NCBI GenBank assembly: GCA_047921075.1
Contig: JBLRWS010000005.1
Location: 8,950-72,949 of the forward strand
Direction: 5' to 3'
Origin: JBLRWS01 sp047921075
Lineage (GTDB): Bacteria > Bacteroidota > Rhodothermia > Balneolales > Balneolaceae
Length of the DNA: 64,000 bases
The notes beneath the pieces were generated by a model, which was given only the letters and a program-made list of their open reading frames with translations, was not told where the DNA came from and ran no database searches. Shown here one piece after another: positions 1 to 7,880 of the stretch. The position numbers and the translations under genes are program-made. Numbering within the stretch: position 1 is the stretch's first letter; each line of letters opens with the position of its first letter.

Positions 1-295
1 AGAGTGTATCGCCTTCATCGCTGTGTGTGCGGAAGGTGTCGTTATCGGTTATTTCGGCATAGGTGTGCACATCATCAAAACGGTTGTAGTGAATGATGAT
101 AGAGAGCGCCGCAGCCACCATTTTGCCATCGGCACGGATCACAACCTGCCCCTCCGGAAACCGGCTAAGTAACGCTTCTACCTGTTTCTTTTCCCACGCT
201 GCATTTTCAACATTGGGGTAGCAGATCTCCATCAATTCTCGTAATTCCGGGTAATCTTCTATTTTTAGATATTCTAAATCAATCTTGTTAGTCAT
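1..295 (-). CDS. GNAT acetyltransferase / carbon-nitrogen hydrolase, N-terminal part
   Basis: Partial gene: it starts at the ATG whose complement is at 293-295 and runs off the left edge, so only about 98 residues are seen. The visible protein has the N-terminal half of a GNAT fold, with YPELRELMEICYPNVENA near residue 15 and FPEGQVVI followed by DGKMVAAALSI near residues 46-65. The combination with RFDDVHTYAEIT matches what I know of the two-domain Bacteroidota proteins in which a GNAT domain precedes a nitrilase-type amidohydrolase. The nitrilase half would lie outside the window, so the fusion is inference. The substrate is unknown. The next gene on the right is divergent. Confidence 0.6.
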   Translation of the reverse strand, partial: MTNKIDLEYLKIEDYPELRELMEICYPNVENAAWEKKQVEALLSRFPEGQVVIRADGKMVAAALSIIIHYNRFDDVHTYAEITDNDTFRTHSDEGDTL

Positions 296-491
296 TGTCT
301 TGCAATAAAATAAATATTTTTTATGTGGGAGCCCGCTTTGATGGAGAAGGCGGGAGTAATATACACCGAAGTTTGCTACTTACGGAATCGGGAATCATCG
401 ATTTTGAATGGACCGGGTGGTGGAATCGTTCTTTGGGTTGATCGTTTGTTTACCGATTTTTATTCATCAAACCATACTCAATCGATGCTCT

Positions 492-1664
492 ATGAAACCG
501 TTTTATCAACTTATTGCCATCTTTGTCATCTTCATCACGGTATCGGCCTGCAGCATGCCGCGGGGCCCGGTACCGCTTTCGGGCGAGGTGCCGGAGGCCG
601 AAGGGTGGGCGCTGGAAACTGTGGCGGAGGGACTTCAGCATCCCTGGGCACTTCAGTGGCTGCCCGACGGAGAGATGTTGATTACGGAACGATCGGGGCA
701 ACTGTTGATTGTAAACCCCGAAACCGGAGAGCGCACGTCGTTGAATGGCCTGCCGGATGTTTATGCCAGCGGACAGGGCGGGTTGATGGATGTGGCGCTT
801 CACCCCGGGTTTGAGCAAAACGGCTGGGTCTATCTCACCTACTCCACCGGCCATAAAGATGCCAACCGTACCACGCTGGGGCGGGGTGTGCTGAATCGGG
901 ATACCCAAGCTCTGGATGAGTTTGAAGAGCTCTTTCGGGTGGATGAAGACAAAACGGGCGATCAGCATTTTGGCTCACGAATTCTCTGGCTGCCCGATCA
1001 AACACTGCTTCTGACACTGGCCGATGGCGGTAATTACATCCGCTTTCGGGGGCGATGGATTCGCGAACAGGCGCAAAACCCGACCACGCATCTGGGGTCT
1101 GTGCTGCATCTTACCGAAGAGGGCAGAGCCGCTACCGACGGACATATTTCGGAGCTTGAGTTCGCACTGCCCGAAATCTATACCTACGGCCATCGCAATG
1201 TTCAGGGCATTGCCCGCGATCCTGAATCGGGACGCATCTGGGCCAACGAACACGGCTCACGCGGCGGTGATGAGCTAAATCTGTTGATTCCGGGAGCGAA
1301 TTACGGCTGGCCGGTGGCTACCTACAGCCGGGAGTATCACTATCCGCGAATATCCCCAAACACCACCGTGCGCGGGATGGAAGATCCCCGGGTCGTGTGG
1401 ACACCCGCGCAGGCGCCAAGCGGACTTCTGTTTTACACCGGTGATCTTTTCCCGGAATGGCACGGCGATCTGTTTAGTGGCGGGTTGCGGGGGCAGCAGG
1501 TGCGCCGCATTATACTGGAGGGAGATGAAGTAGTCGGAGAGGAATCGATCCCCGTTGGCGAACGCGTTCGTGATGTGCGCCAGGGACCCGAGGGAGCTAT
1601 TTATCTGCTTACGGATGAGGAGAACGGCCGGGTTCTGCGCCTGGTGCCGGATGAGACGCCCTGA
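492..1664 (+). CDS. PQQ-dependent aldose sugar dehydrogenase (YliI/sGDH family) lipoprotein
   Basis: Predicted periplasmic, lipid-anchored oxidoreductase of the glucose/sorbosone dehydrogenase beta-propeller family, oxidising aldoses with PQQ. I start at 492 rather than at the in-frame ATG at 408, because 492 gives a clean lipoprotein signal ending in the lipobox VSAC. Family signatures are WALQWLPDGEMLITERSG early in the propeller, GDQHFGSRI (the conserved catalytic-type His region), GHRNVQGI (the PQQ-contacting Arg region) and NEHGSRGGDELN. The length of about 390 residues is normal for the family. No PQQ synthesis genes are visible nearby. It is followed after about 100 bp by the efflux operon in the same direction but is probably a separate unit. 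Confidence 0.85.
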   Translation: MKPFYQLIAIFVIFITVSACSMPRGPVPLSGEVPEAEGWALETVAEGLQHPWALQWLPDGEMLITERSGQLLIVNPETGERTSLNGLPDVYASGQGGLMDVALHPGFEQNGWVYLTYSTGHKDANRTTLGRGVLNRDTQALDEFEELFRVDEDKTGDQHFGSRILWLPDQTLLLTLADGGNYIRFRGRWIREQAQNPTTHLGSVLHLTEEGRAATDGHISELEFALPEIYTYGHRNVQGIARDPESGRIWANEHGSRGGDELNLLIPGANYGWPVATYSREYHYPRISPNTTVRGMEDPRVVWTPAQAPSGLLFYTGDLFPEWHGDLFSGGLRGQQVRRIILEGDEVVGEESIPVGERVRDVRQGPEGAIYLLTDEENGRVLRLVPDETP

Positions 1665-1771
1665 TTTTACGTTTCAGGCACGATTTTTTACCAACCTTAA
1701 AATGGAGTCTCCATCAATTTCTGTACTTTTACAGGTAGCATTCGATCGATATACAACAGACACGGGTTGAT

Positions 1772-2911
1772 ATGAAAAAATGGTTGCTTTTCGTTCTGCT
1801 GGCGGTTTCTGCGTTCGTTCTGTACTGGGGCACAACGGCTTACACTTCGGGCGAGGGAGCGATACCGCCATTGCACACCGAACCGGTACATACGGGGGAT
1901 GTGCTTCAGCGCGTGGTTGCGTTCGGCACACTTCAGCCGGTTCAAAAAGTAACGGTTGGCTCGCAGGTATCCGGTATTATTGAAGAGCTGTTTGCTGATT
2001 TTAATTCACCCGTTCGCAGGGGAGAGGTTATCGCACAGATTGATCCCTCCACATTTGCCGCCAACGTGCGCACCGCTGAAGCGGAACTGGAGTCAGCCGA
2101 GGCAAGCCTGGAACTGGCCCGAACCCGTTGGGAGCGTATGCAGCGCCTCAGGGAGCAGCAGTTTGTAGCGCTGTCGGAGGTGGAGGAGGCCGATGCCACA
2201 CTTCGACAGGCCGAAGCGCAGGTACGGGTTCGGCGCCACGCGCTTGATCGCGCGCAGCTGGAGCTGGATCGCGCCACCATCTATTCGCCAACCGACGGCA
2301 TCGTGATCTCCCGTAATGTAGATGTGGGGCAAACCGTAGCCGCAAGCCTAAGCGCGCCCGATCTGTTCGAAATTGCTGCCGATCTGCGCCGGATGCAGAT
2401 TCACGCCCTCGTTTCGGAGGCCGATATCGGACGGGTCTCAAACGGGCAAAGTGTGCGGTTTCAGGTGGATGGATATCGCGAACGTACCTTCGTGGGCGAG
2501 GTGATACAGGTGCGCAATGCGCCGGTGATGGAAGACAATGTGGTGCATTACGAAACCATCATCAGTGTAAATAATGATGAACTTCTGCTTAAGCCGGGCA
2601 TGTCGGCCGAGGTCAATATCATCACCGCTGAAAGCCACAACGTGGTAAAGGTACGGAACACCACACTCAGGGCGCGACTGCCGGATGCCATTCGTCCGAC
2701 CGAACCGGAGGGCAGCGGTACCACCGTGTATCGATACCGAAACGGCCAGCTTGAGGCGATGAAGGTGCGCACCGGCATGAGCGATGGCGTCTACACCGTC
2801 ATTCACGAGGGTGCTTCACCGGGCGATACACTGGCTGTTGGCCTGCGCCTGCTACGCGATGACGAATCCGATCGGCGAAGCCTCTTTTCCGGCAGTCAGG
2901 CAACCTTTTAA
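1772..2911 (+). CDS. MacA/HlyD-type periplasmic adaptor of an ABC efflux system
   Basis: Membrane-fusion protein that would link the inner-membrane MacB-type transporter encoded downstream to an outer-membrane channel. It has an N-terminal membrane anchor (residues 1-20), a biotinyl-lipoyl half (GTLQPVQKVTVGSQVSG near residue 50), a long alpha-helical hairpin rich in Glu, Ala and Arg (about residues 90-170), the second lipoyl half (TDGIVISRNVDVGQTV) and beta-barrel/membrane-proximal domains. The 379-residue length is typical. It is first in a tight three-gene operon: the ATPase starts 12 bp after its stop. No outer-membrane TolC-like gene is present in the window. The substrate cannot be read from the sequence. 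Confidence 0.85.
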   Translation: MKKWLLFVLLAVSAFVLYWGTTAYTSGEGAIPPLHTEPVHTGDVLQRVVAFGTLQPVQKVTVGSQVSGIIEELFADFNSPVRRGEVIAQIDPSTFAANVRTAEAELESAEASLELARTRWERMQRLREQQFVALSEVEEADATLRQAEAQVRVRRHALDRAQLELDRATIYSPTDGIVISRNVDVGQTVAASLSAPDLFEIAADLRRMQIHALVSEADIGRVSNGQSVRFQVDGYRERTFVGEVIQVRNAPVMEDNVVHYETIISVNNDELLLKPGMSAEVNIITAESHNVVKVRNTTLRARLPDAIRPTEPEGSGTTVYRYRNGQLEAMKVRTGMSDGVYTVIHEGASPGDTLAVGLRLLRDDESDRRSLFSGSQATF

Positions 2912-2923
2912 CCTGTACAAGTT

Positions 2924-3688
2924 ATGGCGGTCGTAGAATTGCGGGGAATTCGAAAAGTGTACGATACCGGCGCTGTTAAAGTGGAGGCGCTGAAGGGAAT
3001 TGATCTGTCCATCAGCCGTGGGGAGTTTACCGCTGTGATGGGTTCCAGCGGCTCCGGAAAATCAACGTTGATGAATATTTTGGGCTGCCTCGATCAGCCG
3101 ACCGACGGTGAGTATCTGCTTGATGGGGAGCCAGTGCGCGATCTTCGCAAAGAGGATCTGGCCACTGTTCGCAATCGAAAAATCGGGTTTGTATTTCAAA
3201 ACTTTCATCTGCTTCCCCGCACCTCTGCACTGGAAAATGTGGAGCTGCCGCTTCTCTATCGCAGCGAGAACTACAGCTGGAAACAGATGGCAGAAATGGC
3301 CACAGAGGCACTGGAACGGGTAGGCCTGGGCGATCGGGTGAATCACACTCCCAATGAACTCTCCGGCGGCCAACAGCAGCGTGTAGCGATTGCCAGGGCG
3401 TTGGTCACCCGGCCCGAAATACTGCTGGCCGATGAGCCAACCGGCAATCTGGACAGCAAAACAAGCCTGGAACTGATAGACTTTCTGCAGCAATTGAATA
3501 GCGAGGGCATCACCATTATGATGGTGACTCACGAACCCGATATTGCACAGTTCACCAGCCGTATCGTTACCATGAAAGACGGCTCGATCCGCAGTGATCG
3601 GCCGATCGAGCCCAAAAAGGCCTCTGACGAGATAATCAGGCAGGCAGAAGATGGCGAATTTGATATCGAGACGGGGGTGGCGCTATGA
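2924..3688 (+). CDS. MacB/LolD-type ABC transporter ATPase
   Basis: Cytoplasmic nucleotide-binding subunit of the efflux or lipoprotein-release type of ABC transporter. All motifs are present: Walker A GSSGSGKST near residue 40, the Q-loop in FVFQNFHLLPR, the signature LSGGQQQR, Walker B ILLADEPTGNLD and the switch His in MMVTHE. The GNLD sequence after Walker B is typical of the MacB/LolD/FtsE subgroup. The gene lies 12 bp after the adaptor and overlaps the permease by 4 bp (ATGA), so translation is probably coupled. E. coli MacB is a single fused protein; here ATPase and permease are separate, as is common in Bacteroidota. Confidence 0.92.
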   Translation: MAVVELRGIRKVYDTGAVKVEALKGIDLSISRGEFTAVMGSSGSGKSTLMNILGCLDQPTDGEYLLDGEPVRDLRKEDLATVRNRKIGFVFQNFHLLPRTSALENVELPLLYRSENYSWKQMAEMATEALERVGLGDRVNHTPNELSGGQQQRVAIARALVTRPEILLADEPTGNLDSKTSLELIDFLQQLNSEGITIMMVTHEPDIAQFTSRIVTMKDGSIRSDRPIEPKKASDEIIRQAEDGEFDIETGVAL

Positions 3689-4902
3689 AGTGGTCGGCTG
3701 TTCCCTATGTTGCCATCAAAGCCCTCTGGCGGAATTTATCGCGCTCGGTGCTTACGACACTGGGCATTGTGATCGGGGTGGCGGCGGTCATAACCATGGT
3801 GGGGCTTGGTCAGGGAGCCAGCTCGGAGGTGCAGGAGCAGGTAAACCGCTTAGGACAGAACGTGATTTTGGTTTTTCCCGGTTCGCGTCAACTCGGCGGG
3901 GTGAGCATCGGCGGCGGCAGTGCCAACACATTAACTACGGAAGACGCGTTGGCTATTCGCGATGAAATACCGGAAGTAATTGCTGCCAGCCCGGAGGTGC
4001 GTTCAACCCGTGTGGCTGTGTACGGCAATCGCAACTGGAGTACGCGTGTGTACGGGCAATCGGCCGATTATCTTCAGATCCGTCAATGGCCGCTGGAGAG
4101 CGGAGAAATGTTTACGGAAACCGACATTGAGCAGCGCTCGCTGGTGGCTGTGATCGGCCAAACCCTGGTGGAAGAGCTTTTTGAAGGGTCCGACCCGATC
4201 GGGGAGACGATTCGGGTGCGGGGCGTGCCGCTTCGGGTGATTGGCGTACTATCGACGAAGGGGATGTCATTGATGGGCTCGGTGCAGGATGATATTGTGA
4301 TTGTGCCGTATACCACGGCTTTCCAGCGTATTTCGGGCCGATCGCACGCCATGGTGATCAATATACAAGTGTTTGATGAGCAGGCGATGGATATTGCCCG
4401 GCTCAAAATTGAAGATCTGCTGCGTGAGCGGCACGGGTTATCGCCCGCGCAAGAGAACGACTTTACCATTCAAACACAGGAAGAGGTTGCTCAGGCGGCT
4501 ACCGAAACAAGCCGGGTGATGACCTGGCTGCTCGCCTCCATTGCCGGTATTTCCCTGTTTGTGGGCGGTATCGGCATTATGAATGTGATGCTCGTAAGCG
4601 TAACCGAACGCACCCGAGAGGTGGGATTACGCTTGGCAGTAGGAGCCAAAGGCCCCGACGTACTGCTGCAGTTTTTGATTGAATCGGTACTGCTCTGTCT
4701 GCTTGGCGGGCTTGGGGGCATTCTGTTGGGAATCGTCTCTACGGAACTCATCGCCAGCTATGCCGGGTGGCCGGCACTCTTCTCGACCGAAGCGATGATC
4801 CTGGCCGTTGGCGTATCGGCTGCAGTGGGAATCTTTTTCGGATTTTATCCGGCGTGGAAAGCATCCCGGCTCGATCCAATTGTTGCTCTGAGGCGAGAAT
4901 AG
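3685..4902 (+). CDS. MacB/FtsX-type ABC transporter permease
   Basis: Permease partner of the preceding ATPase. The layout is that of the MacB fold: one N-terminal membrane helix (around residues 20-45, AVITMVGLGQGASSEV just after it), a large periplasmic domain of about 220 residues, then three C-terminal helices with the family motif GIGIMNVMLVSVTERTRE followed by GLRLAVGA. The C-terminus ends in PIVALRRE, the usual family ending. The start overlaps the stop of the ATPase gene by 4 bp. It completes an adaptor-ATPase-permease operon for export of an unknown substrate across the periplasm. Confidence 0.9.
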   Translation: MKWSAVPYVAIKALWRNLSRSVLTTLGIVIGVAAVITMVGLGQGASSEVQEQVNRLGQNVILVFPGSRQLGGVSIGGGSANTLTTEDALAIRDEIPEVIAASPEVRSTRVAVYGNRNWSTRVYGQSADYLQIRQWPLESGEMFTETDIEQRSLVAVIGQTLVEELFEGSDPIGETIRVRGVPLRVIGVLSTKGMSLMGSVQDDIVIVPYTTAFQRISGRSHAMVINIQVFDEQAMDIARLKIEDLLRERHGLSPAQENDFTIQTQEEVAQAATETSRVMTWLLASIAGISLFVGGIGIMNVMLVSVTERTREVGLRLAVGAKGPDVLLQFLIESVLLCLLGGLGGILLGIVSTELIASYAGWPALFSTEAMILAVGVSAAVGIFFGFYPAWKASRLDPIVALRRE

Positions 4903-5030
4903 TTCTCGCAGCAGTGGATGGATTGAGGGCGTTGCCCTTCGTTTTACCAACCACCTTGTCTTTGAATCGGGAACTCTGCACCGGCCGGGTGATCATCTTC
5001 ACCTCTGCAGTCCGCTTCGGACGGATGCGC

Positions 5031-5591
5031 CTACGTAATCGCGCCGCGGCGGCTTTCGAACTGATGCCCATGCAGGGTGATCTGCTTCAGCGGCCAGAAC
5101 AGCTTTTCCAGAAACGATCCCGGTTCGCTGAACGTGATGGCGACCTGTGCCAGCCGCCCCATCGATTTGGTTACCGTATGGGGATCGTCCAGGTCGATAA
5201 AAACCACTCGTTCCGATTGCTGAATGGCGCGAAGCAGATGCCGCTCTTGCGGCGTGGAGTAGCGTTCAACAGAGTAGGAAAAGCCGGTGTACACCCCGCC
5301 AAGGCTATCGCCATTTTCGAGGTAAAGATACGTTTCGGACGAGGAGAGTGCGGAAAACACATGGTCGATCCGTTCAACTGATGTGGTCTCTTTTTGAGAA
5401 ATAACGGATGTGAGATCCACTGTTTTCAGGCTGCTTCCAAGCGATTTTTTAAGCCGATTGTAAAATCGTTTTTTAGCCTTGCGATGGCGGCCCAACAGCA
5501 ACACGATGTAATGCGATCCCGCAACATTCTGCTGCTTGATCGATTCGGGAAAGGAGATGGCTTCAGAGTCGGTGTATCGAAGTGTTTTCAT
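5031..5591 (-). CDS. Hypothetical protein, 186 residues
   Basis: I do not recognise this protein. It has no signal peptide or membrane segment, so it is probably cytoplasmic. A basic stretch (HRKAKKRFYNRLKK, about residues 36-49) is followed by alternating hydrophobic strands, including SETYLYLENGDSLGGVYTGF and SERVVFIDLDDPHTV. The latter looks like a Walker-B-like strand, but I see no P-loop, so a nucleotide-binding role is not supported. It is convergent with the efflux operon and divergent from the tRNA-Leu promoter. The frame is open throughout and ends at TAG, supporting a real gene. Confidence 0.55.
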   Translation of the reverse strand: MKTLRYTDSEAISFPESIKQQNVAGSHYIVLLLGRHRKAKKRFYNRLKKSLGSSLKTVDLTSVISQKETTSVERIDHVFSALSSSETYLYLENGDSLGGVYTGFSYSVERYSTPQERHLLRAIQQSERVVFIDLDDPHTVTKSMGRLAQVAITFSEPGSFLEKLFWPLKQITLHGHQFESRRGAIT

Positions 5592-5684
5592 GGATGAAAT
5601 AGGCTCTATGGTGATTCAATATCAAAGGTAGGCAGTAGGGGGGTGAATCGGAAACTGAATTCTGCGGCACGGTAAGTTGGCTGT

Positions 5685-5714
5685 TTTGTTTAACTGCGAG
5701 TGTTAGTATCTTTG
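5685..5714 (+). promoter_or_regulatory. Bacteroidota-type promoter of tRNA-Leu
   Basis: TTTG at 5685-5688 and TATCTTTG at 5707-5714 are separated by 18 bp. This matches the -33 TTTG and -7 TAnnTTTG elements known for the primary sigma factor of Bacteroidota. The tRNA gene begins 12 bp after the -7 box, which leaves room for a very short leader. Confidence 0.65.
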
Positions 5715-5725
5715 CAGTCCGTTTT

Positions 5726-5809
5726 GCCCGGGTGGCGGAATTGGTAGACGCGCCGGATTCAAAATCCGGTGGCAGCGATGTCGTAAGGGTTCGAGTCCCT
5801 TCCCGGGTA
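5726..5809 (+). tRNA. tRNA-Leu (anticodon CAA)
   Basis: Full class II cloverleaf. The acceptor GCCCGGG (5726-5732) pairs with CCCGGGT (5802-5808), with a G1-U72 pair as in some leucine tRNAs. The D arm is GGCGGAATTGGTAGACGC. The anticodon stem CCGGA/TCCGG carries the loop TTCAAAA, giving anticodon CAA for codon UUG. A long variable arm follows, then the T arm AAGGG-TTCGAGT-CCCTT. The discriminator is A5809 and CCA is not encoded (the next bases are CAG). The last 16 bases of the gene plus 3 following bases are the sequence repeated in the array downstream. Confidence 0.95.
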
Positions 5810-6479
5810 CAGATTGGTTGTGATAGTTTAGCTCTGAACGTAGCAACAATCGACTTTTTCGTAAGGTTCAAAAGGGACGAGAAGCCTGTCCCGAATGAGT
5901 TACGGTTTACCCCTGTCTTTGAAGGGAGTATCGGGAAGTCCCTTCCCGGGTACAGATTGGTTGTGATAGTTTAGCTCTGAACGTAGCAACAATCGACTTT
6001 TTCGTAAGGTTCAAAAGGGACGAGAAGCCTGTCCCGAATGAGTTACGGTTTACCCCTGTCTTTGAAGGNNNNNNNNNNNNNNNNNNNNNNNNNNNNNNNN
6101 NNNNNNNNNNNNNNNNNNNNNNNNNNNNNNNNNNNNNNNNNNNNNNNNNNNNNNNNNNNNNNNNNNNNATCGGGAAGTCCCTTCCCGGGTACAGATTGGT
6201 TGTGATAGTGTAGCTCTGAACGTTGCAACAATCGACTTTTTCGTGTGGCCCAAAGGGACGAGAAGCCTGTCCCGAATGAGTTACGGTTTACCCCTGTCTT
6301 TGAAGGGAGTATCGGGAAGTCCCTTCCCGGGTACAGATTGGTTGTGATAGTGTAGCTCTGAACGTAGCAACAATCGATTTTTTCGTAAGGTTCAAAAGGG
6401 ACGAGAAGCCTGTCCCGAATGGGTTACGGTTTGCCCCTGTCTTTGAAGAGAGTATCGGGAAGTCCCTTCCCGGGTACAG
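5794..6479. repeat. Tandem array of ~143-bp units, each carrying the 3' tail of tRNA-Leu
   Basis: The 19-base word AGTCCCTTCCCGGGTACAG occurs at 5794 (inside the tRNA gene), 5937, 6176, 6318 and 6461. Spacings are 143, 239 (of which 100 are N), 142 and 143. Between words lies a conserved filler of about 124 bases beginning ATTGGTTGTGATAG. The units are not identical: the one starting at 6176 has a changed patch near 6244-6256 and a 1-base deletion, and the one starting at 6318 has several substitutions, while the 19-base word is unchanged in all five. Each unit can form two hairpins, GGGAC...GTCCC and the perfect CGGGAAG-TCC-CTTCCCG that overlaps the tRNA word. This is the arrangement known at E. 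coli tyrT, where repeats carry the last 19 bp of the tRNA gene. Confidence 0.92.
6069..6168. other. Assembly gap of 100 N inside the tRNA-tail array
   Basis: Exactly 100 N, the usual placeholder for a gap of unknown size. The real bases between the flanking tRNA words number 139; one unit is 143, so four bases (GAGT in the other units) would complete a single unit. The gap may instead hide any number of further units. Confidence 0.95.
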
Positions 6480-6776
6480 CATTGAAGTGTTTACATACCT
6501 CAAGTCATTGCCTATCAACAGCGTATCATGTTGCCCTTCTTCGATTGGTGGCACAATGGTGGCACAAACTTATGCCGCGCGCTGTAATTTGAGGGTGAAA
6601 AACGGGAGCTAAACCCACCGAGAGATCGTTAACCTCTGTTGAAAGTGCCGATTTCATACTTTCCCCCGTTTCGACTGTTGGCAGGTTAGCCGTACAATGT
6701 TCAGCAATGTTGATTTGAGGCCACCCCATCCACTCTTTACCATTCAGAACAGCGAAGAGTTCTGTTTTTACGGATC
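6480..6776. other. Non-coding stretch between the array and sucD
   Basis: I see no convincing gene here. It contains a direct repeat GGTGGCACAA at 6547-6556 and 6558-6567 (11-bp period). Repeats of this kind next to a tRNA 3' end would fit recombinase arm sites of a lost integrated element, but there is no integrase gene or recognisable remnant. Confidence 0.5.
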
Positions 6777-6813
6777 AAAAAAAGCGCATTCCAAAAGGGA
6801 TGCGCTTTTTTTT
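6777..6813 (-). terminator. Terminator of sucD
   Basis: Nine-pair hairpin GCGCATTCC (6784-6792) / GGGATGCGC (6797-6805) with loop AAAA and one G-T or A-C position. It is flanked by an A run on the left and a T run on the right, so it can act in both directions. It lies 18 bp past the sucD stop. Confidence 0.85.
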
Positions 6814-6830
6814 ATGCTCAACATTACCAA

Positions 6831-7700
6831 TCAGGCAAGTACGCCTTTCAGCGTTTCGCCAATATCGGCAGGGCTATCAACAACGACAATACCCGCTTCG
6901 GAAAGCGCCTTTTTCTTGTCTTGTGCTGAACCTTGTCCGCCCGAAATAATGGCTCCGGCGTGTCCCATTCGTCGTCCCGGAGGCGCTGTGCTCCCCGCGA
7001 TGAAGGCAACAACCGGCTTGGTGACATGCTCGGCGATGTAGGCCGCGGCTTCCTCTTCAGCAGCGCCGCCAATTTCTCCAATCAGTACAATCGACTCGGT
7101 GTCCGGATCGTCCTGAAACAGTTTCACCGCATCAAGGTGGGTGGTGCCAATGACCGGATCACCGCCAATACCGATGGCTGTACTCTGCCCGAGTCCCGCT
7201 TTGGTTAATTGATCTACAGCTTCATACGTAAGCGTTCCGGAACGGGAGATGAGTCCTACATTTCCGGGGGTAAAAATCGAACCGGGCATAATCCCGATTT
7301 TCGCTTCGCCGGGTGTGATCACACCGGGACAGTTCGGGCCAATGAGAGTGGCACCGTGCTTCTTTACAATCTCTTTGGCTATAATCATATCCGCTACCGG
7401 AATCCCTTCCGTAATGCAAATAATCACATCAATTCCGGCAAAAGCCGCTTCCGAAATGGCATCTGCAGCAAACGGCGGCGGCACAAAAATGACGGAGGTG
7501 TTGGCGCCTTCCTGCTGTACAGCATCTGCCACAGTATTAAATACGGGGCGATTGAGATGCTTTTGGCCTCCCTTGCCCGGTGTTACACCGCCAATGACGT
7601 TGGTTCCATATTCTATCATCTGTTCGGAGTGAAACGTACCCTCACTACCGGTAAAACCCTGTACAACAAGGCGTGTATCGTTGCCGACTAAAACACTCAT
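6831..7700 (-). CDS. sucD: Succinyl-CoA ligase, alpha subunit
   Basis: TCA-cycle enzyme subunit that binds CoA and carries the phosphohistidine in the conversion of succinyl-CoA to succinate with ADP or GDP phosphorylation. The 289-residue length is standard. Seen in the sequence: the CoA-binding Rossmann half (TRLVVQGFTGSEGTFHS near residue 9, GGVTPGKGG near residue 37), GPNCPGVITPGEAKIG, SRSGTLTYE, GIGGDPVIGT and the active-site GRRMGHAGAIISGG with His247. The beta-subunit gene sucC is not adjacent, which differs from the common sucCD pair. A terminator follows directly. Citrate synthase, another TCA gene, lies about 10 kb away on the same strand. Confidence 0.97.
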   Translation of the reverse strand: MSVLVGNDTRLVVQGFTGSEGTFHSEQMIEYGTNVIGGVTPGKGGQKHLNRPVFNTVADAVQQEGANTSVIFVPPPFAADAISEAAFAGIDVIICITEGIPVADMIIAKEIVKKHGATLIGPNCPGVITPGEAKIGIMPGSIFTPGNVGLISRSGTLTYEAVDQLTKAGLGQSTAIGIGGDPVIGTTHLDAVKLFQDDPDTESIVLIGEIGGAAEEEAAAYIAEHVTKPVVAFIAGSTAPPGRRMGHAGAIISGGQGSAQDKKKALSEAGIVVVDSPADIGETLKGVLA

Positions 7701-7820
7701 GTATGGTATCTGTTTGGTTGTTAGAAATAGGTTGATTAAATCGCACTGAATATACCATCATTCCAAAGATTTGCCAAAGCGCTGGTTGGTTCAATACCGG
7801 TTTAACGAGCTGTTGTCAAT

Positions 7821-7854
7821 AAAAAAACCCCGCTGCAGCGAACTGCAGACGGGG
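7821..7854 (-). terminator. Terminator of the rhodopsin gene
   Basis: Hairpin CCCCGcTGCAG ... CTGCAgaCGGGG between 7828 and 7854. On the minus strand it is followed by seven T (7827-7821). It lies 26 bp past the rhodopsin stop. Confidence 0.85.
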
Positions 7855-7880
7855 CCAACCAAAACAACGGAAAGGGAAAA

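Noticed and set aside
408..491. Longer start for the aldose dehydrogenase at ATG 408
   Set aside because: The 28-residue extension is not typical of a signal peptide, while 492 gives a clean lipobox.
5563..5871. Minus-strand frame across the tRNA gene and repeats (ends in TREGT-like sequence)
   Set aside because: A well-known artefact of translating through tRNA genes; it repeats in each unit because the DNA repeats, and the 143-bp period shifts frame.
5732..5974. Plus-strand frame inside tRNA-Leu and the first unit
   Set aside because: Starts within the tRNA and has no homology I recognise; not a gene.
6526..6729. Minus-strand reading frame of 67 codons between the array and sucD
   Set aside because: No recognisable domain, no clear start signal, and overlap with repeated GGTGGCACAA; treated as chance.
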